Assembly (NCBI RefSeq): GCF_016901995.1 | Contig: NZ_JACJLE010000025.1 | Span: forward strand, 1 to 53,782 | Direction: 5' to 3' | DNA: 53,782 nt | Source: Bacteroides caecigallinarum | Lineage (GTDB): Bacteria; Bacteroidota; Bacteroidia; Bacteroidales; Bacteroidaceae | In this document: piece after piece, positions 52,098 through 53,782 of the stretch | Layout: every line of letters starts with the position of its first letter | Position numbering within the stretch: position 1 is the first letter of the stretch | Program-made: the position numbers and the translations under genes | The notes under the pieces: generated by a model | What the model was told of the DNA's origin: nothing | The model's database searches: none | The model's input: only the letters and a program-made list of their open reading frames with translations

Positions 52098-53118
52098 TGC
52101 ATTTTTTATATTTTGCAAACAGATAACAAGTTAAACAGAATAATAAGTATCCACTTGTTGATGTTGCTTTATAAAATAAAGGATATCTCTTTTCTTTAAA
52201 ATGAAAATCACCTTTATAGGCCATTGCTTGAAAATAAGCTTCTTTTATAGTTGACCTCATAGTCTCATAATCTTTTTTTGACAGAGAATTTCCATCTTTA
52301 TATAGTCGAATCTGTAAATGTATAATATGTCTGAAATAGTATTCCTTTATTATAGATGAGACAGGCTCTGTCAAATGATATTCTTCAATAAGATCAATAA
52401 ATTTAAGGCAAGTTTCCAGATAACCCAATTGACGTATAGTAAACCCCTTAGTAATACTCTGCATATTACATTTGTAGTAATACGTTCCGCCAGAAAAAGC
52501 TACTTTACTGCTGTTTAACAATAATAATCTTTGTATGTATTCATCCGCATTCATATTATTGTATGTAGCGTTTTTATTTAAAGCAAACCGCTTTATCAGG
52601 TCTGTCTTCCACATATTATATCCGTGAATGGTTGGCTGTATGAATGTTTTACTGAAGCATTCTTCACCTGTTGTTTCTGTACCTTCAGATATACCGTAAG
52701 CAATATTCCAGTTCATAAAAGAACCATCTGGCTGTTCACACAACACATTAGGTATAATTGTATCAGCATCCGTTCTATTTGCACAATCCATCAGACTGGA
52801 CAAAAGATCCGAACTAAATAAATCGTCTGAATCTAAAAATGTCACATATGGAGTCTTTACTATTTGGTAAGCTGCAGCTCTGGCTGCAGCAGGTCCACCA
52901 TTCTTTTGTGACAAGACTGTAATTCTTTGATCGTTTTGAGCATAACTTTTCAGTATTTCCAATGAATTATCCGTAGAACCGTCATCTACACATATCATCA
53001 ACCAATCTTCATATGATTGATTTATTACAGACTCTATAGCTCTCACCAATGTTCCTGATGAATTATATACAGCCATTACCACTGTAATCATACTTATATT
53101 AATTTTAAAGTCTTCCAT
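52090..53118 (-). CDS. family 2 glycosyltransferase
   Basis: GT-A transferase of 342 residues. The signature ISMITVVMAVYNSSGTLVRA, ICVDDGSTDNSLEILKSY and the D-x-D in YVTFLDSDDLFSS are clear. The variable C-terminal part (about 180-342) is helical and ends in a hydrophobic, basic tail (LLFCLTCYLFAKYKKCNG) that may sit on the membrane. It overlaps the partial GT25 gene by 14 nt and the next GT2 by 8 nt. The sugar cannot be predicted. Confidence 0.88.
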   Translation of the reverse strand: MEDFKINISMITVVMAVYNSSGTLVRAIESVINQSYEDWLMICVDDGSTDNSLEILKSYAQNDQRITVLSQKNGGPAAARAAAYQIVKTPYVTFLDSDDLFSSDLLSSLMDCANRTDADTIIPNVLCEQPDGSFMNWNIAYGISEGTETTGEECFSKTFIQPTIHGYNMWKTDLIKRFALNKNATYNNMNADEYIQRLLLLNSSKVAFSGGTYYYKCNMQSITKGFTIRQLGYLETCLKFIDLIEEYHLTEPVSSIIKEYYFRHIIHLQIRLYKDGNSLSKKDYETMRSTIKEAYFQAMAYKGDFHFKEKRYPLFYKATSTSGYLLFCLTCYLFAKYKKCNG

Positions 53119-53782
53119 TTTTAAAGTTCTTATACTCGAAATGATGGATTATATTTAACAATCTCTTAATTATAGCAATAATGTAATAATAAAGATTCCG
53201 TTTAAAAGATAATTTCCTTCTTACAATCCCAATATTTGATGCATGTACTTCTGTTTTAAAATCATCTCTATTTTGATCAATCAAATGCGGATGCAAAGCC
53301 TTTAAAACTATTCTTCTTTTAAATAAGAGCCAATCATCTGCTATAAAATAAGGTACATCGACAATCAGCGCAATAGCAGCTCTTTTGTTAATAATATAAG
53401 AATGTGTACATGAAGCGTCAAATACAGATGCGATTGAATAAACATTGTCTATTTTTGACTTTCTTGTCCACCAATAATCGCCAGATAAAAGTATAATCTC
53501 TGGTTTTGATGTATTACATATTTTCTCTATATCCTCTAATACATTAATAGCTTTTGGATCTGATATGAACAAATCGTCTTCAAGAATTAATGCATATTCG
53601 TCATTATTATCCTTTATTTTGCGATAACATAATTGATGACTTAACGTACATCCTATCTCACCATCAGACAGAGTTCTTCCATATATACGAAAAGCTTTAT
53701 CCTGATTAAACAATAATTCCTTTTTAGTCAATAAACTTCCATCTACTGCCTCAATAAATTCTATATCAAGAAAAGTATATTG
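53105..53782 (-). CDS. family 25 (LPS-type) glycosyltransferase, 5' end cut by the window edge
   Basis: The open frame runs to the right edge; the upstream residues FIEAVDG are the usual beginning of this family's conserved core, so the true start is outside. A TTG at 53731 is not the start. Motifs: GRTLSDGEIGCTLSHQLCYR, EYALILEDDLFIS (D-x-D), and SCTHSYIINKRAAIAL with IADDWLLF. GT25 enzymes add hexoses to lipooligosaccharide or to collagen-like and surface glycans. The frame continues to at least 226 residues. It marks that the capsule locus extends beyond the window. Confidence 0.85.
   Translation of the reverse strand, partial: QYTFLDIEFIEAVDGSLLTKKELLFNQDKAFRIYGRTLSDGEIGCTLSHQLCYRKIKDNNDEYALILEDDLFISDPKAINVLEDIEKICNTSKPEIILLSGDYWWTRKSKIDNVYSIASVFDASCTHSYIINKRAAIALIVDVPYFIADDWLLFKRRIVLKALHPHLIDQNRDDFKTEVHASNIGIVRRKLSFKRNLYYYIIAIIKRLLNIIHHFEYKNFKNGRL

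Noticed and set aside
53105..53731. TTG at 53731 as start of the GT25 gene
   Set aside because: The frame stays open to the edge and the upstream residues match the family core, so the gene is truncated by the window.

Overview
The window looks like a chromosomal segment of a gut-type Bacteroidales (Bacteroides/Phocaeicola-like; species not resolved). Evidence: a short 286-residue primary sigma factor, promoters of the Bacteroidetes type (TTTG, 19-20 bp, TAnnTTTG) instead of -35/-10 boxes, fimbrillin-like and CotH lipoproteins, an EttA/PanB/NspC housekeeping set, and moderately AT-rich DNA with AT-rich gaps. I see no IS element, prophage, rRNA or CRISPR array.

Layout. 1-4341 (+ strand): CorA transporter, endonuclease III, a secreted esterase and an M50-like membrane protease. 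4414-6754 (-): ECF sigma factor, putative anti-sigma protein, a small secreted protein and an outer-membrane-type protein in one operon. 6908-10472 (-): a three-gene McrBC-type defence operon with an EVE domain in McrB, a consensus promoter and a terminator. 10641-13880 (-): a sulfur/redox operon with a CoA-disulfide reductase-rhodanese-TusA-DsrE fusion, a MarR regulator and a NifX/NifB-like protein. 14196-23211 (-): EttA and an MFS transporter, PanB, a HAD phosphatase, a clostripain-like lipoprotein, a small secreted protein, RpoD and HtrA. 23466-25175 (+): RNase P RNA and a YihY-family membrane protein. 25244-32093 (-): riboflavin synthase, a small protein, five tRNA genes (three identical Gly-GCC, Leu-CAG, Leu-GAG), NspC, UvrD and a PF09820-type ATPase whose promoter is a near-exact duplicated repeat.

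32343-53782 (-) is the accessory half. An exopolysaccharide/capsule locus enters from the right edge (GT25 cut by the edge, two GT2, Wzy-like polymerase, three GT4, an initiating sugar-phosphate transferase, Wza, Wzc). Embedded in it are a protein of six repeated helix-turn-helix-like units and a tightly packed triad of PqqD-like carrier/recognition protein, nucleotidyltransferase and HPr-kinase-like ATPase. A 57-residue leader-like peptide follows Wzc, then three surface proteins (fimbrillin/PLC-like lipoprotein, fimbrillin/CotH lipoprotein, OmpA-like protein) and a terminator. The genes are co-oriented and mostly overlap or nearly abut, so assembly, export, possible peptide or carrier modification and surface anchoring may be co-expressed. 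The PqqD/NTase/HprK triad, the peptide and the six-repeat protein are my best candidates for an undescribed system.
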